A stretch of 62,185 bases of DNA from Acidobacteriota bacterium. GTDB lineage: Bacteria; Acidobacteriota; Terriglobia; Terriglobales; Acidobacteriaceae. This document shows positions 44,642 to 54,363 of the stretch, piece after piece. The stretch spans positions 1 through 62,185 of the forward strand of contig JAKBHH010000008.1 in the NCBI GenBank assembly GCA_021836865.1. Direction: 5' to 3'. Made by a program: the position numbers and the translations under genes. Under the pieces are notes generated by a model. That model searched no databases and was not told where the DNA came from. It worked only from the letters and a program-made list of their open reading frames with translations. Each line of letters starts with the position of its first letter. The first letter of the stretch is position 1.

Positions 44642-47010
44642 GCCTGAGCTCTGAGCATGGCCGCGGCTACTGCTGCCTGGCCATAGCTGAGGCCACCGTC
44701 GCCTGGGCTCACCTGCCGGTGCAGAAAGACCTCGAACCCCACATTTGCAAGCCCCGCACGCAGCAGTCGAGCCAACCGGCGATTGTGCATGCATCCGCCG
44801 CTTAGAGCCACTCGTCTCACTCCTGTAGCGACTCGTGCCTCGACAGCCGCGTTCACAAATGCGGCGGCAACGCCTGCATGGAAGCGCGCACTTATTCGCG
44901 CCGCGCGTTCCCCGTGGCGTGCATCTTCCACGACTGCTCGCCAGAGCGGAATCGCCGAGATCCTCATCGACTTTCGGCGGGGCCAGTCTCCGTGCAACAA
45001 ATCCATGGGATACGCGACTGCATCGGCTTCATCCACCGCGCATCCTTCCAGTTCGATCGCAGCCTGCGCCTCATATGCCACATGGTGGCGTCCCAACGCA
45101 ACGACAGCCACCGCATCAAACAGCCTTCCGAGGCTTGATGTGTGCGGCGTATTTACTCCGCGCTCCATCATTGTCGCCAGCAACTTCACCTGCTGCGCTG
45201 TTGCTCCAAGGAACTTCATCCCATCGCAGTCATCGAGCGCCATTCCGGCGGCATGGAGATAGCCTGCTGCCATCCTCCAAGGCTCTTTCACCGCAGCATC
45301 CCCGCCGGGCATCGGCACATACTCCAGATGCGCAAAGCGCTCAAACTGATCGAGTGTACATATCAGGATTTCCCCGCCCCAAATGCGGCCGTCTGTACCA
45401 TAGCCCGTTCCGTCCAGCGCCAAACCGATCACAGGCTCATCGAGACCATTCTCTGCCATGCAGCCCGCGATGTGCGCGTGATGGTGTTGCACGCCAAACA
45501 GCGGAAGTTCGTGCTCTGCGGCCCACTCTCGCGCCAACGATGTGGAAAGATACGCTGGGTGAAGATCATGCGCCACATATTTTGGATTCACTTCAAATGT
45601 GCGTGCTAGGTGATCCAGTGATTCCCTGAAGAAGTTCAGCGCCAGCGGGTCCTCAAGATCGCCGAGGTGCTGGCTCTGGTACACGCGCTGTCCTCGCGCA
45701 AGAGCAAACACATTCTTCAAGTGTCCACCCACTGCCAACAGGGGCTCCGTAGCGAGGGGCAGCGTGACGCCCAGCGGAACATAGCCACGGGCGCGGCGAA
45801 TCACCTGTGGACCATCCTCAACAATGGCCATCACGGAGTCGTCGCATCGCTGCAGAATCGAACGATCATGCATCACAAACAAATCGGCAATGCCGACGAG
45901 CCGCGCACGCGCTTCCTCGTTGTCAATCGCAATCGGCTCATCGCTCAAATTCGCCGATGTCATCACAAGGACGCGCATCCTGCTGTCGGCAAAGAGAAGA
46001 TGCTGCAGCGGAGTATAGGGCAGAAAGATGCCCAACCATGGAATCCCCGGCGCCACTGAGGCTGCAATGCGGCTTTCCGGGCGCGCACGCGCAAGCACGA
46101 TGGGCCGAGCCGGCGTCTGCAGCAGCACCTCCTCTGCAGTTGTCAATGCGCAAAGCTCGCGCGCGTGCGCCACGTCGCGCACCATGACGGCCAGCGGCTT
46201 CCCAGAGCGGCGCTTGCCTGCGCGCAGCTTCTGCACGGCTGCGTCGCTCGTCGCATCCACGCTCAGATGAAATCCGCCCAGGCCTTTGATCGCCAACACC
46301 TCCCCAACTGCCAGCCGCTCAATTGCGGATGCGATCGGGTCTTCCGCTTTCACAGCCCTGCCTTCGGCAGTCTCAAGCCAGACCCTTGGGCCACAATCGT
46401 TGCAGGCGTTCGGTTGGGCATGAAAACGGCGGCTCAGAGGATCGTCATACTCCGCCTGGCAGGCGGCGCACATCGCAAACTGTGCCATCGAGGTTTGCGC
46501 GCGGTCGTACGGAATGCGGCGAGTGATGGTGAAGCGGGGGCCGCAGTTTGTGCAGTTGAGGAAGGGATAGCGATAACGACGGTCCAGCGGGTCAAACAGT
46601 TCGCGCAGGCAGTCGGCGCAGGTCGCCGCATCCGCCGGAATCCCGGTGCTGACCTTGCCCTTCACCTGGCTTGCTACAATCTGAAATCCACGTTCGCCCG
46701 TCGCAGCGAGTTCACTGACTGCGATGTGATCAATCCTCGCCATGGGAGGCATATTCACCTGCAGGCGCGCAAGAAAGCGCGCGATCCGCGCAGGATCACC
46801 TTCAACCTCAATCGTCACGCCTTCTGTATCATTGCCGATCAAACCAGCGAGCGATTCGTCGGTTGCAAGACGATAGACAAAGGGCCGGAAGCCAACGCCC
46901 TGCACAACGCCGGTCACCCACACCCGGCTCCGCCGCACCGTCCCGCGCACGCCTTGCTCCGGTCTGATCTCTTTTGCCACGCAGACTCGCCTCGCACCGC
47001 AAACAAGCAT
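44638..47010 (-). CDS. hypF: hydrogenase maturation carbamoyltransferase HypF
   Basis: 790 residues. Uses carbamoyl phosphate and ATP to supply the cyanide ligands of the [NiFe] site through HypE. Order: acylphosphatase domain (GVVQGVGFRPFVYRL), two zinc fingers (CADC/CTNC and CAAC/CNDC), a YrdC-like domain (AIKGLGGFHLSVDA) and a Kae1-like domain (HHHAHIAGCMAENGL, GLALDGTGYGTDG). The start at ATG 47010 puts about 27 residues before the acylphosphatase core; a later GTG is possible. It is divergent from the LolA-like gene and lies opposite the arginine operon. Confidence 0.95.
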   Translation of the reverse strand: MLVCGARRVCVAKEIRPEQGVRGTVRRSRVWVTGVVQGVGFRPFVYRLATDESLAGLIGNDTEGVTIEVEGDPARIARFLARLQVNMPPMARIDHIAVSELAATGERGFQIVASQVKGKVSTGIPADAATCADCLRELFDPLDRRYRYPFLNCTNCGPRFTITRRIPYDRAQTSMAQFAMCAACQAEYDDPLSRRFHAQPNACNDCGPRVWLETAEGRAVKAEDPIASAIERLAVGEVLAIKGLGGFHLSVDATSDAAVQKLRAGKRRSGKPLAVMVRDVAHARELCALTTAEEVLLQTPARPIVLARARPESRIAASVAPGIPWLGIFLPYTPLQHLLFADSRMRVLVMTSANLSDEPIAIDNEEARARLVGIADLFVMHDRSILQRCDDSVMAIVEDGPQVIRRARGYVPLGVTLPLATEPLLAVGGHLKNVFALARGQRVYQSQHLGDLEDPLALNFFRESLDHLARTFEVNPKYVAHDLHPAYLSTSLAREWAAEHELPLFGVQHHHAHIAGCMAENGLDEPVIGLALDGTGYGTDGRIWGGEILICTLDQFERFAHLEYVPMPGGDAAVKEPWRMAAGYLHAAGMALDDCDGMKFLGATAQQVKLLATMMERGVNTPHTSSLGRLFDAVAVVALGRHHVAYEAQAAIELEGCAVDEADAVAYPMDLLHGDWPRRKSMRISAIPLWRAVVEDARHGERAARISARFHAGVAAAFVNAAVEARVATGVRRVALSGGCMHNRRLARLLRAGLANVGFEVFLHRQVSPGDGGLSYGQAAVAAAMLRAQA

Positions 47011-47156
47011 AGCGTATGAGGTGCGTGCCCCTACAGTACGAGCGCATCAACTTTTCGAATCGTTCTTTTGATGACGCAACGCACATGCCACAGTCGAACA
47101 GCAGAGCAGATCACATTTCGGCGCGTCATTACAGGCCGAGTTTGAAGAGAGTTTGC

Positions 47157-47861
47157 ATGATACGTCATCTAGGAACCTTCATCACCCTTATCGTGGCCGG
47201 AATTGTTTGTCTTGCCGCGCAAGAGCCAGACGCCGCACAAGTCGTTCGCGGAATTGATCTGGCCGTACAGGCAAGGGTGGAGAATGTCGCCGGATTCACC
47301 GATGTGGAGCACTACGCGGTCTACCGCGGCACCAAGGAGATTCATCCCGCTGCAGAAATGACGGTCAGGACGACCTATCACAAAGGCGTTGGCAAAAGTT
47401 ATGAAGTACTCTCACAGAGCGGATCTGCGCTGATTCGAAAATTCGGTCTGCTTCCCCTGCTCGACAACGAAAAAACGATCAACCTGCCCGGCAACGTGGA
47501 GCGTTCCTGGTTTACATCGGCAAACTACGAGATGAGCCTCGAGCCGGGAGGCATCCAGTTCATCAATGGCCGCAACTGCCTCGCACTCAAGATTACGCCC
47601 AAGCGGAAGGCTCCGAATGCCATCGCAGGAACTCTCTGGGTGGATGCAAAGGACTACTCCATTGTGCAAATCGACGGCGTCGCGTCGCAAAATCCCTCCC
47701 TTTTGGCCGGAACTACACACATGATGCGTCAATACGCCAACGTCAAGGGTTACCCCATGTCGACCCACGCGCGTGCCGAGTCCAACAGCGCATTCTTCGG
47801 GGAAACAGTCGTCACCATCGAATATGGGGACTACGAACTCCAGCTTCTGCCGGCGCGCTAG
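47157..47861 (+). CDS. secreted LolA-like hypothetical protein
   Basis: 234 residues with a signal peptide (MIRHLGTFITLIVAGIVCLAAQ). The later part (GRNCLALKITPKRKAPNAIAGTLWVDAKDYSIVQID) recalls outer-membrane lipoprotein-sorting (LolA/LppX-like) folds, which bind lipids; no Cys lipobox. It sits between hypF and the nickel permease without an obvious link to hydrogenase. Function unknown. Confidence 0.7.
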   Translation: MIRHLGTFITLIVAGIVCLAAQEPDAAQVVRGIDLAVQARVENVAGFTDVEHYAVYRGTKEIHPAAEMTVRTTYHKGVGKSYEVLSQSGSALIRKFGLLPLLDNEKTINLPGNVERSWFTSANYEMSLEPGGIQFINGRNCLALKITPKRKAPNAIAGTLWVDAKDYSIVQIDGVASQNPSLLAGTTHMMRQYANVKGYPMSTHARAESNSAFFGETVVTIEYGDYELQLLPAR

Positions 47862-47930
47862 CGTCAGCGACGCCTAGCCCAAAATCGCGCATCCGTCGAT
47901 CCCCCAAAGGCCGTCTTCCTGCTCTATACT

Positions 47931-48704
47931 GTGCCCGTGACCCCTTTGCTCGGTGACTGGAAACTCGATGCTGCTCTCGGCTCCTGCCTGGTGCTCGGCC
48001 TGCGTCATGGTTTTGACTATGACCACCTCGCCGCTATCTCAGACATCACCGCAGTGCAGCGGAACTGGTGGAGCGGCCTGCGGCTAGGCATGACTTATGC
48101 TGTTGGGCACGCCTGTACCGTGGCCGCACTGGGTATCGCTGTCCTTCAGTTGCATATGGGGCTTCCGGAAGACCTGGACCACTGGACGGAGCGGCTCATT
48201 GGTCTCACGCTCATTGTTCTGGGCATCGGCGTTGTGGCCGGCATTCTGCGCAAGGATGCGCATGGACACAGCCACGGCCGCATCGAAAGCCGGCTTGCCA
48301 TCGCGATCAACAGCGTCCTGTGGCTGGGATGGTGGATCCGTCGCATCTGGAACCCCGCGGCCTCCAGGCCGGATCGCTTTCGGTGGATGTACACCGGCAA
48401 GTCTGTGTTTCTGATTGGGGTGCTTCACGGTCTTGGGGCAGAGACGCCGAGCCAGCTTGCGCTCTTCTTTCTGACGGCCAATCTCGGCGGCACCTCGCGC
48501 GGCATGTTGGGCCTGGCTGCGTTCTCCGTAGGCCTGGTCGCGATGAACGCGCTCATGACCGCCTCGCTCGGCGGAGCCTTCAGCAAGGGAGGGCGACACC
48601 CGCGCCTTTACAACGCCATCGCCTGGACCGGCGCCATTTACAGCTGCGGCATTGGACTCATCTTTCTCTTCGGCATCTCAGGCCGACTTCCCGCGCTGGG
48701 ATAG
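47931..48704 (+). CDS. NiCoT-type nickel/cobalt permease
   Basis: 257 residues, six to seven membrane helices. The diagnostic metal motif H-x4-D-H is in RHGFDYDHLAAISD, and the His-rich loop DAHGHSHG may bind metal. GVLHGLGAETPSQLALFFL is a second conserved block. It is shorter than typical NiCoT proteins. Its position before hoxE suggests delivery of nickel to the hydrogenase. The start, GTG 47931 or GTG 47937, has no clear ribosome site. Confidence 0.85.
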   Translation: MPVTPLLGDWKLDAALGSCLVLGLRHGFDYDHLAAISDITAVQRNWWSGLRLGMTYAVGHACTVAALGIAVLQLHMGLPEDLDHWTERLIGLTLIVLGIGVVAGILRKDAHGHSHGRIESRLAIAINSVLWLGWWIRRIWNPAASRPDRFRWMYTGKSVFLIGVLHGLGAETPSQLALFFLTANLGGTSRGMLGLAAFSVGLVAMNALMTASLGGAFSKGGRHPRLYNAIAWTGAIYSCGIGLIFLFGISGRLPALG

Positions 48705-48963
48705 GATGCAGCCTCCCGCCTGCGCAGCGCGTCCATCCAAATCGTTGCGTGTGACGGGTCGGGGGATTGTTTCTGCTGTCAAGCCCATCCCGCCCGTGCA
48801 GAGCACTTCGCGTCTTTTACACAAAGCACAGCACGGGCAGGACATGACTTTGTGCTGGCGCATACTGCGCGTCGTGACTGCTGTCACTGTACATACATTC
48901 GTTTACACGTAGAAAATAGCTAGACACACGGTCGAATACAGAAGCACAATCGCTCTGGAGACT

Positions 48964-49482
48964 ATGTCTTTACCGGGAGGAATCGTGCCAGCCTACGCGC
49001 CCCCACCACTGCCTAGCGACGATAAGCGATGGAAGATTGTAAACGGGACCATGCGCAAGAATGGTTTCGCCCGCTACGCGCTGATCGAGACACTCCATAC
49101 GGTGCAGTCCTCTTTTGGATATCTCGACGACGATGCGATTCGCTTTGTCGCCCGCTCTCTGCGAGTCCCGCTCAGCCAGGCTTACGGAGTGGTCACGTTC
49201 TACCATTACTTCAGCCTGAAGCCGCCCGGCAAGCATACTATGACGATTTGCACGGGTACGGCCTGCTATATCAAGGGGACAGACAAGTTGCTCGCTTCGG
49301 CAGAGAAGCGCCTTGGCATCGCTCAGGGCGAGACCACCAGGGATGGAGCCATCAGTCTGATGACTGCTCGCTGCGTTGGAGCCTGCGGGCGCGCCCCAGT
49401 CGTTCTCACAGACGGCGAACTTCAGGGCCAGATGACGGATGAACAGGTGATCGAACAGCTGGAAAGGTGGGCGGTGGAATGA
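48964..49482 (+). CDS. hoxE: bidirectional hydrogenase diaphorase subunit HoxE
   Basis: 172 residues. A thioredoxin-like [2Fe-2S] protein of the NuoE (24-kDa) family: ligands Cys96, Cys101, Cys137 and Cys141 in CTGTAC and CVGAC. Together with HoxF and HoxU it carries electrons between NAD(H) and the hydrogenase dimer. Ends ATGA over hoxF. Roughly 260 bases upstream hold no gene and no promoter I can defend. Confidence 0.93.
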   Translation: MSLPGGIVPAYAPPPLPSDDKRWKIVNGTMRKNGFARYALIETLHTVQSSFGYLDDDAIRFVARSLRVPLSQAYGVVTFYHYFSLKPPGKHTMTICTGTACYIKGTDKLLASAEKRLGIAQGETTRDGAISLMTARCVGACGRAPVVLTDGELQGQMTDEQVIEQLERWAVE

Positions 49483-51119
49483 ACATCGAGGAACTCGAAC
49501 AGATCGCCGAGTCCGTCCGCGCAGAGAACGCCCGGTTCGATCACGAGATCAACATCTGCATGGGAACAGGTTGCCTGAGCCAGCATTCGAATCTGGTGAA
49601 AGATGCCCTCACGGAACAAGTTGCCGCACAAGGCAAAAGCGCCATGGTTCGCCGCACAGGCTGCATGGGGCTGTGCGCCGCCGGCCCGCTGGTGCTGGTC
49701 GATCCCGAAGAGACGCTGTACCAACACGTGCATCCGCATAACGCCGCGGCCGTCATCGCCAGCCTCGGCAATGAGCCGGTCAAAGAACTGCAATGCAATC
49801 TCCGCGATCACTTTGACCAGCAGGTGCATATCGTACTCGAGAACTCAGGCCACATTGATCCCGAGCGCATTGACGACTACATTGCACACGACGGCTACAG
49901 GGCTCTGGTCAAAGCGCTTACGGAGATGACGCCGAACGATGTCATCCAGCAGATAGTCGAGAGCGGCCTTCGCGGACGCGGCGGCGGCGGGTATCCCACT
50001 GGTCTCAAATGGGGCACGGTCGCAAAGGCGGGCGGGGATCTCAAATACGTCATCTGCAACGGAGACGAAGGCGATCCGGGTGCATTCATGGATCGCAGCG
50101 TTCTTGAAAGCGATCCGCAGCGCGTGCTCGAAGGCATGGCCATCGCGGCGTATGCGGTGGGCGCCAGCAAAGGCTTTGTTTACGTGCGGGCTGAGTATCC
50201 TCTGGCCGTTGCGCGCCTTTCCGCCTGTCTGCGGGACGCCCGCCGCCGAGGTCTGCTTGGCAACAACATCTGCAATACGCCCTTCAACTTCGAGGTTGAA
50301 ATCCGTCTCGGCGCCGGAGCCTTCGTCTGCGGCGAAGAAACTGCCCTCATTGCATCCATCGAAGGCCGACGTGGAACGCCGAAGCCTCGTCCGCCTTATC
50401 CTGCAGTCAGTGGACTCTGGGGCAAGCCTACCCTCATTAACAATGTTGAGACCTTTGCCAACATCGCGCCCATTCTGCGCAACGGCGGCAAATGGTTTGC
50501 AGGTATTGGCTCTGAGCGCAGCAAGGGCACTAAGGTCTTCGCGCTCACTGGAAAGATAAAGAACACTGGGCTTGTGGAAGTTCCCATGGGAATCAAACTT
50601 CGAGAGATCATCGAGGTTATCGGCGGGGGCGTTCCAGACGGACATACGTTTAAGGCCGTGCAGACCGGTGGCCCTTCCGGGGGTTGCATTCCGGCCGAGA
50701 TGCTTGACATCGGGGTCAGCTACGATGCGCTCCTAACGATCGGCTCGATCATGGGCTCCGGCGGAATGATCGTAATGGATGACACCTCCTGCATGGTTAA
50801 CGTAGCTCGCTTCTTCATCGAGTTCTGCATGACCGAATCCTGCGGCAAGTGCATCCCGTGCCGTGCAGGAACGGCGCAGATGTATACGCTTTTGACGCGC
50901 ATCTGCGAGGGCACTGCCACCATGGATGACCTGAGCCTGCTGGAAGACCTGTGCAGCACAGTCAAAGAAGCAAGCCTCTGCGGACTCGGCCAGACCGCAC
51001 CGAATCCCGTATTGAGCACACTTAAGTACTTTCGGAATGAATACATGGAACACATCGAGCACAAACGCTGTCCGGCCGGCGTTTGCAACATGAAGGCTCA
51101 CGTGGAGGCTCTGGCATGA
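49479..51119 (+). CDS. hoxF: bidirectional hydrogenase diaphorase subunit HoxF
   Basis: 546 residues. The first 100 residues form a thioredoxin-like [2Fe-2S] domain (Cys27, 32, 62 and 66). The 51-kDa NuoF-like part binds FMN and NAD(H) ([26 protein letters not shown]), and the C-terminal [4Fe-4S] site is [13 protein letters not shown]. It is the NAD-reactive subunit. ATG 49479 overlaps the hoxE stop. Confidence 0.95.
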   Translation: MNIEELEQIAESVRAENARFDHEINICMGTGCLSQHSNLVKDALTEQVAAQGKSAMVRRTGCMGLCAAGPLVLVDPEETLYQHVHPHNAAAVIASLGNEPVKELQCNLRDHFDQQVHIVLENSGHIDPERIDDYIAHDGYRALVKALTEMTPNDVIQQIVESGLRGRGGGGYPTGLKWGTVAKAGGDLKYVICNGDEGDPGAFMDRSVLESDPQRVLEGMAIAAYAVGASKGFVYVRAEYPLAVARLSACLRDARRRGLLGNNICNTPFNFEVEIRLGAGAFVCGEETALIASIEGRRGTPKPRPPYPAVSGLWGKPTLINNVETFANIAPILRNGGKWFAGIGSERSKGTKVFALTGKIKNTGLVEVPMGIKLREIIEVIGGGVPDGHTFKAVQTGGPSGGCIPAEMLDIGVSYDALLTIGSIMGSGGMIVMDDTSCMVNVARFFIEFCMTESCGKCIPCRAGTAQMYTLLTRICEGTATMDDLSLLEDLCSTVKEASLCGLGQTAPNPVLSTLKYFRNEYMEHIEHKRCPAGVCNMKAHVEALA

Positions 51120-51829
51120 GCGAAGCAGTAGAGGTCAAAACTCTGATCATTGACGATCGCGAAGTGAGCGGTCGCAGAGGCCAGACCATTCTGGAAGTGG
51201 CGCGGGAGAACGACATTCAAATTCCCACACTCTGCCATCTGGATGGATTGAGCGAAGTGGGAGCCTGCCGGTTATGCCTGGTGGAGATCAAGGGAAACAG
51301 CAAGCTGCTTCCCGCGTGTGTCGCCACGATCTCAGAGGGTATGGAGGTGAGCACGCACACGGAGCGGCTGCAGAAGCACCGTCGCACCATCCTTGAACTT
51401 CTCTTTGCAGAGCGCAACCATATCTGTTCGGTCTGCGTCGCCAATGGGAATTGCGAGTTGCAGGCGCTGGGCCAGTCGCAGGGCCTTACACATGTTCGGC
51501 TTCCTTACCGCAATCCCGATTTGCACGTAGACGCTTCGCACGAGCGGTTCACTGTCGATCACAACCGCTGTATTCTTTGCACTCGCTGCGTGCGAGTATG
51601 CGCGGAGATAGAAGGCGCGCATGTATGGGACGTGATGGGCCGAGGCATCAACTCCCTGGTGATTACCGACCTGAATGATCCATGGGGCGACTCAAGCTGC
51701 ACCCGGTGCGGCAAGTGCGTGCAGGTGTGTCCCACCGGTGCGCTTTTCGATAAGAGCAAAGTCGGCACCGAACACCCCAAGCACCCTGACTTCTTGCCCT
51801 ACCTCAACATGATGCGGGAGGCACAATGA
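51116..51829 (+). CDS. hoxU: bidirectional hydrogenase diaphorase subunit HoxU
   Basis: 237 residues, homologous to the N-terminal part of NuoG. A plant-type [2Fe-2S] site uses Cys40, 51, 54 and 68; a His-Cys3 [4Fe-4S] site follows in [12 protein letters not shown]; two ferredoxin-type clusters are [11 protein letters not shown] and [11 protein letters not shown]. It wires HoxF to HoxY. ATGA overlaps at both ends. Confidence 0.95.
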   Translation: MSEAVEVKTLIIDDREVSGRRGQTILEVARENDIQIPTLCHLDGLSEVGACRLCLVEIKGNSKLLPACVATISEGMEVSTHTERLQKHRRTILELLFAERNHICSVCVANGNCELQALGQSQGLTHVRLPYRNPDLHVDASHERFTVDHNRCILCTRCVRVCAEIEGAHVWDVMGRGINSLVITDLNDPWGDSSCTRCGKCVQVCPTGALFDKSKVGTEHPKHPDFLPYLNMMREAQ

Positions 51830-52359
51830 GCAAACTGAAACTGGCAACGGTCTGGCTGGACGGATGCTCGGGCTGCCACATGTCTTTCCTCGATATGGAC
51901 GAACGCCTGCTTACGCTGGCCGAACTGGTCGATGTCGTCTACAGCCCCATCGTGGATACCAAAGAGTTTCCCCACGAGGTGGACATCGCGCTGGTTGAGG
52001 GGGCAGTCGCCTCTGTCGATGACGAGAAGAAGATCCGCAAGATCCGCGCGCACACCAAGACCCTCGTTGCCATGGGCGACTGCGCTGTTGCCGGCAATGT
52101 GCCCTCTATGCGCAATCCCATTGGCCCCCAGGCGATTCTTAACCGCGCATACATTGAGAACACCAGTGCCCAGCCGCAGATTCCTTGCCTGGTTGTTCCT
52201 CGACTGCTGCCGATCGTGCGTCCCATCCATGAGTTCGTGAAGGTGGATGTCTTTCTCCCCGGCTGCCCACCTTCGGCGGACACCTTTTACGCCGCGCTTA
52301 CTGCCCTTGTCACGGGTGCGCCGCTGGACATTCCAGCCCTCACACGCTTTGGAGCTTGA
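51826..52359 (+). CDS. hoxY: [NiFe] hydrogenase small subunit HoxY
   Basis: 177 residues. The proximal [4Fe-4S] ligands are Cys14, Cys17, Cys86 and Cys147 ([27 protein letters not shown]). No Tat signal and no medial/distal cluster domain are present, so this is a cytoplasmic group 3 small subunit. It pairs with HoxH. Confidence 0.95.
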   Translation: MSKLKLATVWLDGCSGCHMSFLDMDERLLTLAELVDVVYSPIVDTKEFPHEVDIALVEGAVASVDDEKKIRKIRAHTKTLVAMGDCAVAGNVPSMRNPIGPQAILNRAYIENTSAQPQIPCLVVPRLLPIVRPIHEFVKVDVFLPGCPPSADTFYAALTALVTGAPLDIPALTRFGA

Positions 52360-52362
52360 GCC

Positions 52363-53784
52363 ATGAGCCAGACCATTACCATCGATCCCGTTACTCGCCT
52401 GGAAGGCCACGGCAAGATCACCATCCAGCTCGACGCGCAGGGCAACGTCGCCGACGCCCATTTTCACGTCACCCAGGTGCGCGGATTCGAGAAGTTCTCG
52501 GAGGGCCGGCCGTTTTACGAAATGCCCAGCCTGATGGCGCGCATCTGCGGCATCTGCCCGGTCTCTCACCTTGTCGCCTCTGCTAAAGCCTGCGAGGCCA
52601 TCATGTCCGTGAGGATTCCGCACACCGCCGCGCAACTGCGCCGGATGTTGAACCTTGCCCAAATGGTCCAATCCCACGCCCTCAGCTTCTTCCATCTCTC
52701 CTCGCCGGATCTGCTTCTCGGTCTTGACTCCGACCCTGCCAATCGACACATCTTTGGCGTCGTCGCCGCCAGGCCCGAACTGGGCCGCGCCGGGATTGCG
52801 CTGCGCCGCTTCGGACAGCACATCATTGAGTTGCTGGGCAACAAACGCATCCATCCCGGCTGGGTTGTCCCCGGTGGCGTCACCGAGCCGCTCTCGCCTG
52901 CCAAGCGCGATGAGATCCTCGCGATGATCCCCGAGGCCTACACCAATATCAAGCTCGCGATCGAGTGGTACCGCAAGGTCGCGGACTCTTTCAAGCCGGA
53001 GATTGAAGTCTTCGCCAACTTCCCGTCGCTCTTCATGGGTCTTATCAATGAGGACGAATCCATCGAATTCACAGACGGCGCCCTCCGCCTGATCGATGCG
53101 CAGGGCAACATCCTGGAAGATGGCATCACAGCCAACCGATTCACTGAGGCCATCGGCGAGGCCGTAGAGCCCTACAGCTACACAAAATTCGCATACTACA
53201 AGCCGCTCGGATACCCTGAGGGCAGCTACCGCGTAGGCCCGCTGGCACGGCTGAACATTGCCAGGTCGATGGGTACGCCTTTGGCGGATGTGGAACTGGC
53301 TGCATTCAAACAGTTGGCCCCAGGCCCAGTGCAGGGCTCGTTTCATTATCACCACGCACGACTGGTTGACATGCTTTATGGCATCGAAAAGATCGAACAG
53401 ATCCTCACGGATCCTCTGATCCTCGACAAGCACGTGCGCGCAACCGCCGGCGTAAACCGGCTGGAAGGTGCAGGCCAGGCCGAGGCGCCGCGCGGCACGC
53501 TCATGCACAACTACAAGGTGGACGAGAACGGTCTTATCACATGGGCGAACCTTGTCATCGCCACCGGCCAGAACAACAATGCCATGAATCGCGGCGTGCT
53601 GCAGGCCGCACGGCACTACATTAAGGATGGAAAATTTACTGAGGGAATTCTGAATCGGGTTGAGGCCGTTGTACGCACCTTCGATCCATGCCTCAGCTGC
53701 TCTACCCATGCTTTCGGGCAGATGCCGCTCGCTCTTTCGCTTCTCTCGGCGGAGGGCCAACTGCTGGACCACGTCACACGCTGA
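52363..53784 (+). CDS. hoxH: [NiFe] hydrogenase large subunit HoxH
   Basis: 473 residues. The active-site ligands are Cys62 and Cys65 in RICGICPVSH and Cys443 and Cys446 in DPCLSCSTH. After His449 a 24-residue tail remains, expected to be removed by the maturation protease encoded next. The N-terminal DPVTRLEGHG is typical. With HoxEFUY it forms the NAD-linked reversible hydrogenase (group 3d pattern). Confidence 0.97.
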   Translation: MSQTITIDPVTRLEGHGKITIQLDAQGNVADAHFHVTQVRGFEKFSEGRPFYEMPSLMARICGICPVSHLVASAKACEAIMSVRIPHTAAQLRRMLNLAQMVQSHALSFFHLSSPDLLLGLDSDPANRHIFGVVAARPELGRAGIALRRFGQHIIELLGNKRIHPGWVVPGGVTEPLSPAKRDEILAMIPEAYTNIKLAIEWYRKVADSFKPEIEVFANFPSLFMGLINEDESIEFTDGALRLIDAQGNILEDGITANRFTEAIGEAVEPYSYTKFAYYKPLGYPEGSYRVGPLARLNIARSMGTPLADVELAAFKQLAPGPVQGSFHYHHARLVDMLYGIEKIEQILTDPLILDKHVRATAGVNRLEGAGQAEAPRGTLMHNYKVDENGLITWANLVIATGQNNNAMNRGVLQAARHYIKDGKFTEGILNRVEAVVRTFDPCLSCSTHAFGQMPLALSLLSAEGQLLDHVTR

Positions 53785-53800
53785 CGGAATTGTGCCAGCT

Positions 53801-54292
53801 ATGAAGCCAACCCCCACCCAGTGCCTCATTCTCGCCTGCGGCAACACGCTGCGCGAGGATGATGGTGTAGGGCCTTGGCTTGCCGGTTGGGCTCAAGACC
53901 GCTTTCACGCCGATCCCCGCTTCCGCGTCCTGGCCGCTCAGCAGTGGACCCCCGAGCTTGCCCAGGACATTGCCGCGGCGGCCGCAGTTCTCTTCGTCGA
54001 TTGTTCGAGCATTACTGCGCCAGGCGCAGTAATGCTCAGCGACGTTTCGCCGCGTGGCACGCCCCAGGGACTTGCCACCCACCATCTGGGCGCATCTGAG
54101 CTGCTCGCGCTGGCGCTGGAACTCTTTGGACATGCGCCGCAGAAGGCACTGCTTTTAACTGTCGGTGCAGCCTCCCTCGATCTTCGCGAGGGCTTCAGCG
54201 CCGAGGTAGAGGGGGCCCTGCCCCGCACCTGCCGACTATTGGAAGAGACCGTTCTGAGCCTTGTGGCCGAGCCGGAATCAACGCAACGATAG
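53801..54292 (+). CDS. hydrogenase maturation protease (HoxW-like)
   Basis: 163 residues. An endopeptidase that clips the HoxH tail once nickel is inserted. The motif GNTLREDDGVG and the nickel-sensing acidic/His residues (Asp20/21, Asp67, His94 or His95) match HybD-type proteases in order and spacing. The gene follows hoxH by 16 nt. Codons 69-80 contain the 31-bp palindrome described below. Confidence 0.9.
   Translation: MKPTPTQCLILACGNTLREDDGVGPWLAGWAQDRFHADPRFRVLAAQQWTPELAQDIAAAAAVLFVDCSSITAPGAVMLSDVSPRGTPQGLATHHLGASELLALALELFGHAPQKALLLTVGAASLDLREGFSAEVEGALPRTCRLLEETVLSLVAEPESTQR
54007..54037. repeat. 31-bp perfect palindrome inside the protease gene
   Basis: GAGCATTACTGCGCC (54007-54021), a central A and the exact complement GGCGCAGTAATGCTC (54023-54037). 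It is in frame in the coding sequence and gives no stop or frame shift. Confidence 0.9.
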
Positions 54293-54363
54293 AGATGCGG
54301 GTAGACGATGTGTGGCGATCATCTTTGAAGCCTGGTTGCCAGATTTGTGGGAGCGCCCGCTCT

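Noticed and set aside
48856..48870. Sigma-54-like sequence (TGGCGC, then GC at the right spacing) upstream of hoxE
   Set aside because: GG and GC are 10 nt apart as required, but the -12 element lacks TT and several other positions differ, so the match is too weak.
51799..53847. 682-aa minus-strand ORF opposite hoxY and hoxH
   Set aside because: Both plus-strand genes are clear by motif; long antisense ORFs are common in GC-rich DNA and this one has no recognisable domain or ribosome site.
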